Notes: generated from the sequence alone by a model not told the origin. DNA of 64,000 nucleotides from Sphingomicrobium astaxanthinifaciens (GCF_022865105.1 NZ_JAKNYM010000002.1:1025501-1089500); one strand, 5' to 3'. Shown: positions 7,456 through 16,347, numbered from the stretch's first letter. Translations and numbers: made by a program.

Positions 7456-10400
7456 ATGAAGAAACTTTCCGTCCTGTTGGCGGCGAGTGCGCTCACGACC
7501 ACTGCCATGGTCGTGGCCACGCCTGCCGCTGCGCAGCAGACCACTTCGGGCATCGAGGGGACCGTGCGTGCCGACACCGGCGCCGCGATCGAGAATGCGA
7601 CCGTGGTCATCACCGACACGCGCACCGGCGCCACCAGCACCCAGATGACGGGGGCCGACGGCCGCTTCAACACCACCGGCCTGCCGACCGGCGGTCCGTA
7701 TATGGTCGCGGTCAATGCGCCCGGCTATCAGGGCCAGGTCGTCGAAAACGTCTTCATCAACCTGACCGGTTCGACCAGCTTCAGCTTCGACCTCGCGTCG
7801 GCCTCGGACACGGTCACCGAAGAAGCGATCGTCATCACCGGCAGCCGCGCCGGCGAGACCCAGCGCGCGCTCGGCCCGGGCCAGTCGATCAGCCAGGAAG
7901 TCCTCGAGACCCTGCCGACCATCAGCCGCGACGTCCGCGACTTCATCCGCATCGACCCGCGCGTCGCGATCGAGACCTCGGGCGACGACGTCGATCGCAT
8001 CAGCTGCCTCGGCGGCAACGATCGCACCAACGTCTTCACTGTCGACGGCATCGCGCAGGCCGACCTCTTCGGTCTCAACAACACCCCGTTCGCGGGCCGC
8101 AACTCGGGCCCGATCCCGTTCGACGCGATCAAGGAAACCGCGGTCGAATTCGCGCCCTTCGACGTCGAATATGGTGCCTTCACGGGCTGCGCGATCAACG
8201 CGGTGACCAAGTCGGGTACCAACGAATTCCACGGTAGCGCCTTCTTCGAATATCGCGACCAGGACATGCGCGGCGACACCGCCGGCGGCGAAACCTTCGA
8301 AAAGGGCGTGTTCGACGAGAAGCGCTTCGGCGCCACCCTCGGCGGCCCGATCCTCAAGGACCGCCTGTTCTTCTTCGCGGGCTATGAGGAACTCGACGCC
8401 GCCAGCGCGATCGACCGTGGCCCCAAGGGCATGGGCTTCGCCAACGAAGTCGACTTCGTCACCGAAGACCAGTTCAACACCTATTCGGACATCCTGAGCC
8501 GCGTCTACGGCTACGACATCGGCCCGATTGTCCGCTCGGCGCCCAATACGAACCAGAAGTATTTCGGTCGTATCGACGCCTACATCACCGATGATCACCG
8601 CCTCGAGGCGACCTACCAGCACTTCAACGAAGATCGCGTCGAAAGCGACTTCGGTGGCGGTTCCTACGGCGGCCTCAACAGCTACGAGAACGAAGGCACC
8701 AACTCGGATTACTATTCGGCGCGCCTGTTCTCGCAGTGGACCGATCGCCTGTCGACCGAAGTGCGCTACAGCCGCTCGGAAATCAGCGACAAGCAGGGCC
8801 CCGTCGGTGGCGGCGAGGCGCAGGAAGACAACCCGATCGTCCGTCTCGTCGTCGGCGTGCTCGAAGAGGGCTGCACCGTCCCCGCGGGCCAGACCCTCGA
8901 GGACGTGATCGGCACCTCGGGCTGCGAAGCCGGCACGCTCAACTCGGGCCCCGGCATTTTCCGCTCGGCCAACCAGCTCGACTACACCGTCGACCAGGCC
9001 AAGGCGCTCGCCAACTATGAAGCGGGCGACCACTTCATCACCGTGGGCGGCGAGATGAACCATCTCGACATCTACAACCTGTTCATCATCAACGCGACGG
9101 GCACGCTCTACTTCGAGAACTTCGCGGATCTCGAGGAAGGCCTGCTCGCGGGTGGCCGCGGCTTCTTCCCCGACGGCGAGGACCTCGTCCTCGGTGACGG
9201 CTGGGGCGCCGACATCAACGCGACCCCGACGGGTGATCCCAACGAGGCCGCCGCGGAATGGAACCGCACGATCTGGTCGGCCTACGTCCAGGACGACTGG
9301 ACCGTTACCGACCAGCTCAACGTGCTGTTCGGGCTGCGCGCCGAATTCTACTCGGGCAGCACCCCGCGCGAGAACCCGAACTTCCTCGAACGCTACGGCT
9401 TTGCCAACAACCCCTCGTTCGACAATCTCGACCCGCTGGTGATGCCGCGTGTGGCCTTCGCCTACGAGCTCGACAACAACGGGTTCTTCTACAACAGCAA
9501 GGTGACCGGCGGGATCGGCCTATTCTCGGGCGGTGATCCGGCGGTGTGGCTGTCGAATGCCTTCTCGAACAATGGCTTCATCGGCAACAGCTCGACCCGC
9601 TTCGCGAACTGCTCGGGCGAGAACATGACCAACGGTCAGATCGACGTCGTCGTGAACGGCCAGTTCACCGGGTTCATCGACTGCGTCTTCGACGCGGCGC
9701 GTGACCAGGCGGCGCGCGGTCTCGGCGACACCCAGTCGACCGACCAGGATCTCAAGCTGGCCACGGTGACCCGTGCCAACCTCGGCTTCGGGACCCGCTT
9801 CGGTGACGGTTCGGGCGGGCTGCTCGACGATTGGAACCTCAACGTCGACTACATCTACTCGCGCTACAACAACCCGTACAACTTCGTCGATCTGATCATG
9901 GCTCCCGACCTTGATCGCCTCGCGGCGACGCGCGGGTTCGCGGTCGATGGTCGCCCGATCTACTCGCCGATCGACCCGACCCGTTCGAGCTGCAACGCCG
10001 AACTGGTCAAGGTTGACGGCCAGTATCAGTGGACCAACCTGTCGCCGAGCTGCTTCGGCACGGGTCGTGACGATGAAATCCAGCTGACCAACGCCGAGGG
10101 CTATGCCAGCCACACCGTTTCGGCGGTGCTGCGCAAGAACTGGCGCGGTGGTCTCGTCACCTCGGGTGGCGGCGGCTACTTCAACTTCGGTTACGCCTTC
10201 ACCGATGCGTACGAGCGTCGCACCAACGACAACTCGACCGCGACCTCGGGCTACGACCGGACCGCCGCGTTCGATCGCTGGTATCCCGAAGTGCGTCAGT
10301 CGAGCTACGTGTCCGAGCATAACTTCTCGGTCTCGGTCGGGCTGCGCGAGGAATTCGTCGAGGACTATCAGACCTCGCTCGGCGTGTTCTTCCGTGCCAC

Positions 10401-10935
10401 CTCGGGTCGTCCCTACAGCCTCGTCTACGGCGAAGGCGCGGACCGCGACTTCGGCTTCCAGGACAGCTCGTCGGGTGACTTCAACGCGCTCGCTTACATC
10501 CCCACGGGTGTGAACGATCCGAACCTGTCGCCCTTCTCGGATCCGGCGGCGGTGACCGATTTCCTCGCCTTCGTCGAGGAGAGCAACTGCGAGTATATCG
10601 CCGGGCTCTCGATCCTCGCCAACACCTGCCGCAACCCGTGGTACTTCGACATGGACCTGCGCATCGCGCAGGAACTGCCGGGGCCGGGGAACCTGTTCGG
10701 TGTCGACGATCGAATCGAACTGTTCGCCACGATGGACAACTTCCTGAACTTCATCGACGGCGACTGGAACGCGCTGCGGACCTACGGGACCACCCGCGGG
10801 ATGATCGAGGGCGGCGTCGACGATGACGGCCTCTATGTCATCGAGCGGTTCAACAGCTTCCGCGACGAGCCGGCCGACGTTCGCACGAACGCCTCGACCT
10901 GGCGCCTCAAGATCGGTGCCCGCTACGAGTTCTAG
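7456..10935 (+). CDS. Oar-like TonB-dependent receptor with carboxypeptidase-regulatory-like N-terminal domain
   Basis: This is a 1159-residue outer-membrane receptor. A signal peptide ([20 protein letters not shown], cleavage near AAAQQ) is followed by a beta-sandwich carboxypeptidase-regulatory-like domain (about 30-115), a plug domain ([14 protein letters not shown] onward) and a long beta-barrel ending in the aromatic residue GARYEF, as needed for barrel insertion. The family resembles Oar receptors thought to import peptides or other polymers. I chose the ATG at 7456 because it starts the signal peptide after GGGGA; a TTG 18 nt earlier is less likely. Codon use is more regular and somewhat lower in GC than its neighbours, as for a highly expressed gene. 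The ligand is unknown. Confidence 0.9.
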   Translation: MKKLSVLLAASALTTTAMVVATPAAAQQTTSGIEGTVRADTGAAIENATVVITDTRTGATSTQMTGADGRFNTTGLPTGGPYMVAVNAPGYQGQVVENVFINLTGSTSFSFDLASASDTVTEEAIVITGSRAGETQRALGPGQSISQEVLETLPTISRDVRDFIRIDPRVAIETSGDDVDRISCLGGNDRTNVFTVDGIAQADLFGLNNTPFAGRNSGPIPFDAIKETAVEFAPFDVEYGAFTGCAINAVTKSGTNEFHGSAFFEYRDQDMRGDTAGGETFEKGVFDEKRFGATLGGPILKDRLFFFAGYEELDAASAIDRGPKGMGFANEVDFVTEDQFNTYSDILSRVYGYDIGPIVRSAPNTNQKYFGRIDAYITDDHRLEATYQHFNEDRVESDFGGGSYGGLNSYENEGTNSDYYSARLFSQWTDRLSTEVRYSRSEISDKQGPVGGGEAQEDNPIVRLVVGVLEEGCTVPAGQTLEDVIGTSGCEAGTLNSGPGIFRSANQLDYTVDQAKALANYEAGDHFITVGGEMNHLDIYNLFIINATGTLYFENFADLEEGLLAGGRGFFPDGEDLVLGDGWGADINATPTGDPNEAAAEWNRTIWSAYVQDDWTVTDQLNVLFGLRAEFYSGSTPRENPNFLERYGFANNPSFDNLDPLVMPRVAFAYELDNNGFFYNSKVTGGIGLFSGGDPAVWLSNAFSNNGFIGNSSTRFANCSGENMTNGQIDVVVNGQFTGFIDCVFDAARDQAARGLGDTQSTDQDLKLATVTRANLGFGTRFGDGSGGLLDDWNLNVDYIYSRYNNPYNFVDLIMAPDLDRLAATRGFAVDGRPIYSPIDPTRSSCNAELVKVDGQYQWTNLSPSCFGTGRDDEIQLTNAEGYASHTVSAVLRKNWRGGLVTSGGGGYFNFGYAFTDAYERRTNDNSTATSGYDRTAAFDRWYPEVRQSSYVSEHNFSVSVGLREEFVEDYQTSLGVFFRATSGRPYSLVYGEGADRDFGFQDSSSGDFNALAYIPTGVNDPNLSPFSDPAAVTDFLAFVEESNCEYIAGLSILANTCRNPWYFDMDLRIAQELPGPGNLFGVDDRIELFATMDNFLNFIDGDWNALRTYGTTRGMIEGGVDDDGLYVIERFNSFRDEPADVRTNASTWRLKIGARYEF

Positions 10936-10962
10936 TCGCTCGTAGGGCTCCGGCCAGAAACG

Positions 10963-10994
10963 CCCCCGTCCGGTTCGTCCGGGCGGGGGTTTTT
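10963..10994 (+). terminator. Rho-independent terminator after TonB receptor
   Basis: An 11-bp GC stem (CCCCCGTCCGG pairing with CCGGGCGGGGG, one T-G pair) closes a TTCGT loop and is followed directly by TTTTT. It begins 28 nt after the receptor stop and should end that transcript. Confidence 0.9.
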
Positions 10995-11169
10995 CGTTGC
11001 GCCGAGCCCGCGCGTGCCGACCCGAGCCGCGTGCCGCCACCCCGCGCGCTGGCGCGCGGCGGTGCGGGAGTCGGAGACATTGAGGGAGGCAAGTTGGCAC
11101 GCGGGCGCGCGGACGCTGCCAGTACCGGCAGCGCGCGGGGGTCAAGCCCGGATGCGAGGAACCGGCGGC
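10995..11169. other. non-coding gap between terminator and tRNA-Arg
   Basis: I see no gene here. It holds one GC palindrome at 11042-11059 (CCGCGCGC-TG-GCGCGCGG). Short frames crossing it have no start context. Confidence 0.4.
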
Positions 11170-11246
11170 TGGCGCACCCAAGAGGATTCGAACCTCTGGC
11201 CTCTGCCTTCGGAGGGCAGCGCTCTATCCAGCTGAGCTATGGGTGC
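11170..11246 (-). tRNA. tRNA-Arg (anticodon CCG)
   Basis: Read on the minus strand, this 77-nt sequence folds as a tRNA. The 7-bp acceptor stem is GCACCCA/TGGGTGC, the D-arm is AGCTCAGCTGGATAGAGC, the anticodon stem is CTGCC/GGCAG with loop CTCCGAA, and the T-arm has GGTTCGAATCC. The CCA end is encoded. Anticodon CCG reads the CGG arginine codon. It stands alone between the receptor terminator and nrsF. Confidence 0.96.
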
Positions 11247-11298
11247 TTTGCCGGCCGGTCCATGGCGCCTAGCCGAGCGGGGGGCCGGGTTCAAGTCC

Positions 11299-11934
11299 CT
11301 ACCAACGCACGAGCCTCGCGAGTACGAGCCGCCCGATCAGCGCCCAGGCCGCGACGATCCCGACGTGGAAGAAGGCGAGGTGCGCGAAGGACGACCCCCC
11401 GCATTCGAGCGTGATCGCCACCGCGCCCACCGCGCCCGCCGCCAACCCGGTGCACAGCCCCGCCGCCTCGGGCAGGACGGGCGCGCCGCGGCGCAGGTGG
11501 CGCACGATCACCGCGGCGGTGAACAGGCTCGCGCCGACCCCGTTGAGGAGGCACATCAGCCCGATCTGCGCCTGCGCATCGGCAGGGCGCCCGACCAGAT
11601 GCTCGACGAGCGCGATCGCGGGGAACAGGAGCATCGCGACGAACAGCCACAGCGCGCCCCCGCGCGGCGCGCCGACCGCGGGCTGCGCCATGCGGATCGC
11701 GCTCAGCCCCGCGGCGAGCGCGAGCAGCGCGAACAGCGCGGTGGTGACGAGGACGAGCGCGTCGGCGACCCCGTTGACCAGCTGCGGGCGCAGCCCGAGC
11801 AGCCCGATCACCAGCGCGATGGTGACGAGCGCGGCGGCGAGCGCGGCGCGACGCCCGTCGCGCTCGCGCACCGCGGGCTGCGGCGCCAGCTCGGCGGCAA
11901 GGTCGTCGATCATCATGTCGAGGCGTTCGGTCAT
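11299..11934 (-). CDS. nrsF: NrsF, DUF1109 membrane anti-sigma factor for SigF
   Basis: This 211-residue integral membrane protein has six predicted hydrophobic helices after a ~30-residue cytoplasmic N-terminus. The length, helix pattern and position right after an ECF sigma gene identify the NrsF/DUF1109 family, which holds SigF at the membrane until metal stress. Cysteines fall at 128, 161 and 178. The 128/178 pair is spaced exactly as the Cys131/Cys181 pair I recall as important for sensing in Caulobacter NrsF. The start is 7 nt after the sigF stop; an upstream in-frame extension is just the end of sigF read in another frame. Confidence 0.88.
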   Translation of the reverse strand: MTERLDMMIDDLAAELAPQPAVRERDGRRAALAAALVTIALVIGLLGLRPQLVNGVADALVLVTTALFALLALAAGLSAIRMAQPAVGAPRGGALWLFVAMLLFPAIALVEHLVGRPADAQAQIGLMCLLNGVGASLFTAAVIVRHLRRGAPVLPEAAGLCTGLAAGAVGAVAITLECGGSSFAHLAFFHVGIVAAWALIGRLVLARLVRW

Positions 11935-11941
11935 CGGTTTC

Positions 11942-12466
11942 TCATTCGCTTTCCACGAGGGCGGCCAGCTTGCGCAGGCCGCGATGGACATTGACCTTCA
12001 CCGCGCTTTCGCTCTGCCCGGTGAGGCGGGCGGTCTCGGCCACGCTGCGCCCCTCGACCTTGGTCAGGGTGATCGCGCGCGCCTGCGGGGCGGGCAGGTG
12101 GCCGATCAGCTGGTCGAGGCTGAGCCGCGCGAGCACCGGTTCCTCGGGCGAGGCGACCGGCGGCTCGGCCTCGAGGCTGGTCTCGGGGCGGCGCGCGCGC
12201 GCGCGCAGCGCGTCGATCCAGCGATAGCGCGCGATCGCGGCGACCCAAGGAAAAAACGGGCGGTCGGGATCGTAACTGCTGCGCTTGCGATGCACGCTGA
12301 GCAGCGTCTCCTGGACGAGGTCGTCGACCTGCGCGGGAGCGATCCGGCGCGCGAAATAGCCGCCGAGCCAGTCGGCCAGCGCGGCCAGCGCGGCGCGATA
12401 GGCGGCACGGTCGCCGCCCTGTGCGGCGCGCATCAGCGTGCGCAAGTCTTGGTCGCTGTGGCGCAT
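11942..12466 (-). CDS. sigF: SigF-type ECF RNA polymerase sigma factor
   Basis: This is a 174-residue ECF sigma factor. Region 2 spans about 20-90 (VDDLVQETLLSVHRKRSSYDPDRPFFPWVAAIARYRWIDALR). Region 4 spans about 115-170, with a helix-turn-helix around VAETARLTGQSESAVKVNVHRG. It belongs with the ECF group whose anti-sigma is DUF1109 (NrsF), encoded next door. ATG codons at 12469 and 12466 both overlap the doxX stop, so translation is coupled to it. A matching promoter lies upstream of bufA at 14974-15000; if SigF uses it, the operon is autoregulated. The likely inducer is heavy-metal stress, by analogy with Caulobacter. Confidence 0.9.
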   Translation of the reverse strand: MRHSDQDLRTLMRAAQGGDRAAYRAALAALADWLGGYFARRIAPAQVDDLVQETLLSVHRKRSSYDPDRPFFPWVAAIARYRWIDALRARARRPETSLEAEPPVASPEEPVLARLSLDQLIGHLPAPQARAITLTKVEGRSVAETARLTGQSESAVKVNVHRGLRKLAALVESE

Positions 12467-12906
12467 CATCTCCTGTCTAGCAGGAAATCGGCGCTGAGGC
12501 GCCCCGGCCCCTGCGTGACGAGCACCAGCCCGAGCGCGACCCAGCCCATGTGCGGCACCCACCAGGCGGCGGGATAGACGAACAGTTGGATGACCAGCGT
12601 CATCGCCACCAGTCCCGCCGCGGCGAGCCGCGTCGCAAGCCCGAGCGCGAGGAGCAGCGGCAGCAGGTGCTCGGCCACGGTGGCCGCCACCGCCGCCACC
12701 GCGGAGGGAAGCAACGGCACCCCCGAATAGTCGTTGGCGAACAGGAAGAAGGTGGTGTCGCTGATGGCGAACAGGCTGCCGTCCTCGACCTTGGTGCGCC
12801 CCGACTGCCAGAAGATGGCGCCAAGCCCGATCCGCACGAACAGCAGCACGAGGTCGGTGACGAGCGGGTGGCCGGCGAGGCGGCGAAGGGCGGCGGGCCG
12901 GATCAT
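12466..12906 (-). CDS. bufD: DoxX-family membrane protein of bufferin operon (BufD)
   Basis: This is a 146-residue DoxX-type protein with four hydrophobic helices (LVTDLVLLFVRIGLGAIFW, the AVAAVAATVAEHLLPLLLAL segment and two more). DoxX proteins commonly accompany DUF692/DUF2063 pairs. In bufferin operons this gene is called bufD and its role is not settled; a membrane redox or export function is often suggested. It starts within bufC (4-nt overlap) and ends within the sigF start. The longer upstream frame is a shadow of bufC. Confidence 0.85.
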   Translation of the reverse strand: MIRPAALRRLAGHPLVTDLVLLFVRIGLGAIFWQSGRTKVEDGSLFAISDTTFFLFANDYSGVPLLPSAVAAVAATVAEHLLPLLLALGLATRLAAAGLVAMTLVIQLFVYPAAWWVPHMGWVALGLVLVTQGPGRLSADFLLDRR

Positions 12907-13610
12907 GATGCCGCCGCCGCGCCATCGGGGTCGGTCGCCGGCGCCAGCCCGCCGGCCTCGACCAGCAGCGTTGTCGCCGCGGCATCGCGCTCGAGCAGCG
13001 CCGCCATCGGCCGCGGGCGCTCCAGCAGTGCGAGCAGCGCGGCGACCCCGGCGCTCGCAAAATGGTGGCGGCAGCGCGCCTCGGGGCGCGTGAAGAGGAG
13101 GTAGCGCGCCGCGCCCGCGGCTTCCCCCTCCCAGCGGAACCGCGAAGGCTCCTCGAGGCGGAGGAGCCGCAGCGCGGGGTGGACCGTCGCCCGCAGCGCG
13201 AGCAGCGCCGCCGGGGTCAGCCCGGCGATCGCCGCGAGGTCGAGCGCGGGCGTGTCGGGCGCGCCATGCGCCTCGAGGAACAGCCATTCGGCGCGGGCGA
13301 GGTCGCGCTCGTGCGCGCGGGCGAGCTGCTCGGCAAAGCCGGCGCCGATCGCGCGCAACGCCCGGCGGCGCGGCGGCGGGGTCGCGAGAAAGGCGTCGGC
13401 GGCGGCATGGAACGCCGCCTTGCCCATCGCCGCGCGGGTGCGCGCATAGCTATCCTCGAGCGCCACGAACCGGGCGTGGCGGATCGTATTGGCATAGGCC
13501 TTGAGCCCGCGCAGCTGGGCGCCCCGCGGCCCCGCGAGCAACCCTCCGGGCAGCGCCGCGGGGCCCTGCTCGAGCACGGTGGCGAAGGCGATCTGGGGAT
13601 CAGGCCGCAT
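12903..13610 (-). CDS. bufC: BufC, DUF2063 partner of the MNIO enzyme
   Basis: This 235-residue protein has the DUF2063 putative DNA-binding domain in its N-terminal ~100 residues (RGLKAYANTIRHARFVALEDSYARTRAAMG). A second alpha/beta domain binds the precursor leader in related systems. In known bufferin operons the MNIO enzyme BufB needs BufC to modify BufA, so here it probably acts as the recognition subunit. It overlaps bufB by 11 nt and bufD by 4 nt. Function by family and context is firm; the exact contacts are inferred. Confidence 0.88.
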   Translation of the reverse strand: MRPDPQIAFATVLEQGPAALPGGLLAGPRGAQLRGLKAYANTIRHARFVALEDSYARTRAAMGKAAFHAAADAFLATPPPRRRALRAIGAGFAEQLARAHERDLARAEWLFLEAHGAPDTPALDLAAIAGLTPAALLALRATVHPALRLLRLEEPSRFRWEGEAAGAARYLLFTRPEARCRHHFASAGVAALLALLERPRPMAALLERDAAATTLLVEAGGLAPATDPDGAAAAS

Positions 13611-14487
13611 GCGACAGCGCTCCCTCGAGCAGCCGTTCGGCGCGCGCCGCCTCGGCGGCGAGGGTGGCGAAGGCGGGCACGTCATTGTCGCGCTCGACCA
13701 GTACCGGTCGCGGCCCGCACCGTTCGAGCAGGGCCGCCAGCAGCGCCCAGCATTCCTCGCTGACGGGCGAGCCATGGTCGTCGATCGCGAGCAGCGCGCC
13801 CCCCGGGTGGCGCTCGAGCGCATGGCCGGCGACGTGGATCTCGCCGATCGCCTCGAGCGGCAGCGCGTCGAGATAGGCGTGGGGGTCGATGCCGACATTT
13901 GTGCGCGCGACGAGGATGTTGTTGACATCGACCAGTAGCCCGCAGCCCGACCGGCGGACCAGCTCGGCGAGGAATTCGGCCTCGTCGTAGCTGTCCTCGG
14001 CGAAGGCGACCATCCGGCTCGGGTTCTCGATCAGGATCGGGCGCGCGAGCCGATCCTGGATGCGCCCCACCTCGGTCACGAAATGCGCCAGCGAGGCGGC
14101 GGTCATCGGCAGCGGGAGGAGGTCGGGCAGCCGTTCGCCGCCGAGGCTCGACCAACTGAGGTGATCGGACACCATCGCCGGCGCGTAGCGCTCGCACAGC
14201 GCGGCGAGCCGTTCGAGCTCGTCGCGGTCGCAGCCGTCGGGGTCGCCGATCGACAGCCCGACCGAATGGAAACTGACCGGCACTGCCGCACGCACCGCGC
14301 CGAGCCAGCGGTGCGAGGGGCCGCCCGCCATCATGTAATTTTGCGGATGCACCTCGATCCAGCCCGGACCCTGCCCGCGCTCGCGCGCCTCGAGGAAGGG
14401 CGCGAAATGCTGCGGCTTGAGCCCGATGCCGGCGCGGGGCGGCAGCGGGGAGGGGGCGGGTCGGTCGCGGTGGCGGTGGCGGGTCAT
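13600..14487 (-). CDS. bufB: BufB, MNIO (DUF692) peptide-modifying multinuclear iron oxygenase
   Basis: This 295-residue TIM-barrel enzyme of the DUF692/MbnB family oxidises precursor cysteines, to 5-thiooxazoles in bufferins. Likely metal ligands visible in order are His74 (SFHSVG), Asp108-His109 (MVSDHLSW), Glu154 (LIENPS), Asp187 (VDVNN), His218/His222 (IHVAGH), Asp237-His238 (IDDHG) and Glu265 (VERD). The ATG at 14487 follows AGGAA by 7 nt and gives the usual length. It lies 90 nt downstream of bufA, across a hairpin. Its substrate is almost certainly the cysteine peptide from bufA. Confidence 0.92.
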   Translation of the reverse strand: MTRHRHRDRPAPSPLPPRAGIGLKPQHFAPFLEARERGQGPGWIEVHPQNYMMAGGPSHRWLGAVRAAVPVSFHSVGLSIGDPDGCDRDELERLAALCERYAPAMVSDHLSWSSLGGERLPDLLPLPMTAASLAHFVTEVGRIQDRLARPILIENPSRMVAFAEDSYDEAEFLAELVRRSGCGLLVDVNNILVARTNVGIDPHAYLDALPLEAIGEIHVAGHALERHPGGALLAIDDHGSPVSEECWALLAALLERCGPRPVLVERDNDVPAFATLAAEAARAERLLEGALSHAA

Positions 14488-14517
14488 GCGGCGGTTCCTC
14501 GTCGGGACGCAACGGCA

Positions 14518-14561
14518 CCCCGCCCGCCGCGCGTCGCGGGACAGCGGGCGGCGGGGCGGGG
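14518..14561 (-). terminator. GC-rich hairpin between bufA and bufB (attenuator candidate)
   Basis: Arms at 14518-14530 and 14548-14561 pair over 13 bp with one bulged base around a 17-nt loop. There is no T-tract, so it is probably a partial terminator or an mRNA-end protector. It would let the precursor be made in excess over the enzymes, as in many RiPP operons. Confidence 0.55.
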
Positions 14562-14577
14562 CGCCACGATCCGGGCC

Positions 14578-14922
14578 CTAGGCGGGCAGGCCCGGATCGT
14601 TATTGTCCTGCTCGGTCAGCGTGCCGCCCATGGCGTTGCAGCCTTCTTCGCCGCCCTCGACATATTTCCAGGCGTTGCCCTGGTAGTCGACGGTCGAGGT
14701 GCCCGCGCAGCTGGTGCCGGGGCCGGCGGCGCAGTCGTTCTTGCCGGCGAGCGCGACGCCGTAGCATTTGACCTTCTCGGCGCTGGCCTCGCTGGTCTGC
14801 GCGCCGCGCACCTCGGCGCTCTGGGCATTGCCCTCGGCGGCGGGGGCGGCGGGCTGGTTGCCGCAGGCGGCGAGCGCGAGCAGCGCGGTGGCGGCAGCGG
14901 TAGTCTTGGCAAGATCGGTCAT
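14578..14922 (-). CDS. bufA: BufA-type bufferin precursor (DUF2282 family), apparent lipoprotein form
   Basis: This 114-residue exported precursor peptide has a hydrophobic N-terminus ending LALAAC (Cys20), which fits a lipobox. A low-complexity spacer (21-50) is followed by the DUF2282-like core with four cysteines at 53 ([13 protein letters not shown]), 64, 72 (TSCAGTS) and 95 (EGCNAM). In characterised bufferins, some core cysteines become copper-binding thiooxazoles. I chose the ATG at 14922 because it gives an export signal and follows GGGAG at 6-nt spacing. It is first in the operon behind the SigF-like promoter. The lipobox is atypical, since known bufferins use an ordinary Sec signal. 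Confidence 0.88.
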   Translation of the reverse strand: MTDLAKTTAAATALLALAACGNQPAAPAAEGNAQSAEVRGAQTSEASAEKVKCYGVALAGKNDCAAGPGTSCAGTSTVDYQGNAWKYVEGGEEGCNAMGGTLTEQDNNDPGLPA

Positions 14923-14973
14923 CTCTGGCTCCCTTTGTGGCGCGGGAGCGCGTCGTGGTCCCGCACCCCCCTG

Positions 14974-15000
14974 TTCGTCCAATCCGCGCACGGGGTTACA
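14974..15000 (-). promoter_or_regulatory. SigF-type promoter GTAACC-N16-CGAA for the buf operon
   Basis: On the minus strand, TGTAACC (14994-15000) is followed by 16 bp and CGAA (14974-14977). This equals the SigF consensus I recall from Caulobacter (GTAACC-N16-CGAA). The -10 lies about 52 nt before the bufA ATG, so the predicted transcript has a leader of about 45 nt. Confidence 0.85.
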
Positions 15001-15023
15001 GCGGGGCGCATTTTGTGCGGCGA

Positions 15024-15066
15024 TTGCTGCACCCGTTGCTGCACGCGCTGCGCTTTTGTTGCAGCG
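15024..15066. promoter_or_regulatory. TGC-rich operator cluster, probable PhaR autoregulation site
   Basis: TTGCTGCA is repeated at 15024 and 15036 (12-bp spacing), followed by GCTGCG (15047) and TTGCAGC (15059). PhaR of Paracoccus is known to bind TGC-rich CTGC/GCAG sites and to repress its own gene. The cluster ends 52 bp before phaR. It is also next to the divergent buf promoter. Confidence 0.6.
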
Positions 15067-15118
15067 CCACAAGGGCCGGTGCTAGAAGGGCGCCAACAGC
15101 GATCATGAAGGAGCGACG

Positions 15119-15622
15119 ATGCCCAAGGTCGTCATCAAGAAATATGCCAACCGCCGCCTCTACGACACCGAACGCTCGAGCTATATCACGCTCGATGACC
15201 TGTCGCGGATGATCCGCGAGGGGCGCGAGGTCGAGGTGATCGACGCCAAGTCGGGCGACGACATCACCCACCAGGTGCTCACCCAAATCATCGTCGAGGA
15301 GGAAGCCGATGGCGGCGGGATGCTGCCCGTCTCCTTCCTGCGCGAGCTGATCAGCATGTACGGCGGCGCGATGCAGGGCGCGGTGCCGACCTATCTCGAA
15401 GCCGCGATGGCCGCGTTTCGCGAGCAGCAGAAGGCGATGGGCGGGGCCTTCGACCCCTCGGTGATGACCGAGATGGCGCGGCGCAACATGGAGATGTTCC
15501 AGTCCGCCGCCTCGGCGTTCACCCCCGGCGCGAGCGCGGGCGCGGGCAAGGAGGGCAAGGACGAGGTCGAGAAGCTGCGCGCCGAACTGGCCGCGCTCAA
15601 GGCCAAGGTCGACAAGCTCTAG
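15119..15622 (+). CDS. phaR: PhaR, polyhydroxyalkanoate synthesis repressor
   Basis: This 167-residue repressor has the PHB/PHA accumulation regulator DNA-binding domain at the very N-terminus (KKYANRRLYDTERSSYITLDDL, residues 7-28) and the DUF-type accumulation domain around 60-105. A coiled-coil-like tail ends DEVEKLRAELAALKAKVDKL. PhaR senses PHA granules and represses phasin and its own gene. The start follows GAAGGAG. No PHA synthase or depolymerase is in the window. The gene after it may be a target. Confidence 0.92.
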   Translation: MPKVVIKKYANRRLYDTERSSYITLDDLSRMIREGREVEVIDAKSGDDITHQVLTQIIVEEEADGGGMLPVSFLRELISMYGGAMQGAVPTYLEAAMAAFREQQKAMGGAFDPSVMTEMARRNMEMFQSAASAFTPGASAGAGKEGKDEVEKLRAELAALKAKVDKL

Positions 15623-15678
15623 GAACCCTTTCCCCGGCCCGACCGTCTCTTGTCGAAGATTGGCAACGGAGGGAATTG

Positions 15679-16347
15679 ATGGCTGGCAAGGACAAGACCG
15701 ACCGCAAGGCGCAGGCCGAGAAATTCGCCCGCGCGGCGATGAGCCCCGAGATGATCGCCGCCGGGCTCGCTGCGGCGGCCGCCGCGATCGCGGCCAGCCC
15801 GACCGCGCGCCGCAAGATCCAGGAGGCCACGCTCGAGGCCGCCGACAAGGCCAATCGCGCGGCGGCCGAGACGATGACCACCGCCACCCGGATGGGGGCG
15901 ATGATCGTCGAGGGGCTCGCCGATGCCGCGCAGCGGATGCTGTCGGGCGACTGGGAAGACGCGGTCGCGCCGCGCCAGCCCACCAAGGCGCCGAAAGCGC
16001 ACCCGGCGGGCGAGCCGGCGCCCGCCGCGAAGGCGCCGGGCAAGCCCGCTGCCGCCAAGAAACCGGCTGCCAAGAAAAGCGCCGCCAAGAAGACCGCGGC
16101 CAAGAAAACTGCCGCCAAGCCCAAGTCCTCGGGCAAGCCGAAATCCTCGGCCAAGACCGGGCCTCGAACCGCCAAGGCCAAGGCCGCCGCCGCGGGCGCG
16201 GCGCGGGTCAAGACCGCGGCGCGCCGCGCCCCCGCGACCAGCGCCGCGGCGGCCAAGACGGGCGCCGCCGGCAAGGCTGCCCCCAAGAAAAACACGGCGG
16301 CCAAGCCCGAGCGCGCGACGCCCCCGGGTGGGAAGGCGAAAAAGTAG
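15679..16347 (+). CDS. unknown protein with histone-H1-like Ala/Lys/Pro tail
   Basis: I do not recognise this 222-residue protein as a named family. Residues 1-100 are alanine-rich and helical (MSPEMIAAGLAAAAAAIAAS, EATLEAADKANRAAAETMTT). Residues 105-222 are a strongly basic tail of repeated AAKK/PAAKK units like eukaryotic H1 or the phasin PhaF. The ATG at 15679 follows GGAGGGA; the TTG just before it is less likely. Position directly after phaR fits a PhaF-like granule/nucleoid-binding phasin, but the helical part is not clearly phasin. A nucleoid protein is the alternative. Confidence 0.7.
   Translation: MAGKDKTDRKAQAEKFARAAMSPEMIAAGLAAAAAAIAASPTARRKIQEATLEAADKANRAAAETMTTATRMGAMIVEGLADAAQRMLSGDWEDAVAPRQPTKAPKAHPAGEPAPAAKAPGKPAAAKKPAAKKSAAKKTAAKKTAAKPKSSGKPKSSAKTGPRTAKAKAAAAGAARVKTAARRAPATSAAAAKTGAAGKAAPKKNTAAKPERATPPGGKAKK

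Noticed and set aside
7447-9063. 538-residue minus-strand frame
   Set aside because: Same reason: shadow of the receptor, repetitive Val/Ala/Asp content and no domain.
9520-11181. 553-residue minus-strand frame opposite the TonB receptor
   Set aside because: Mirror frame of a high-GC gene; the plus-strand receptor has signal peptide, plug and barrel, and its terminator lies inside this frame.
12466-13287. 273-residue reading of the DoxX frame
   Set aside because: The N-terminal 127 residues are an arginine-rich shadow of bufC; the DoxX homology begins at the ATG at 12906.
16010-16330. Tandem DNA repeat in the Ala/Lys tail region
   Set aside because: It is coding low-complexity (AAKK units) with varied codons, not an intergenic repeat or CRISPR.
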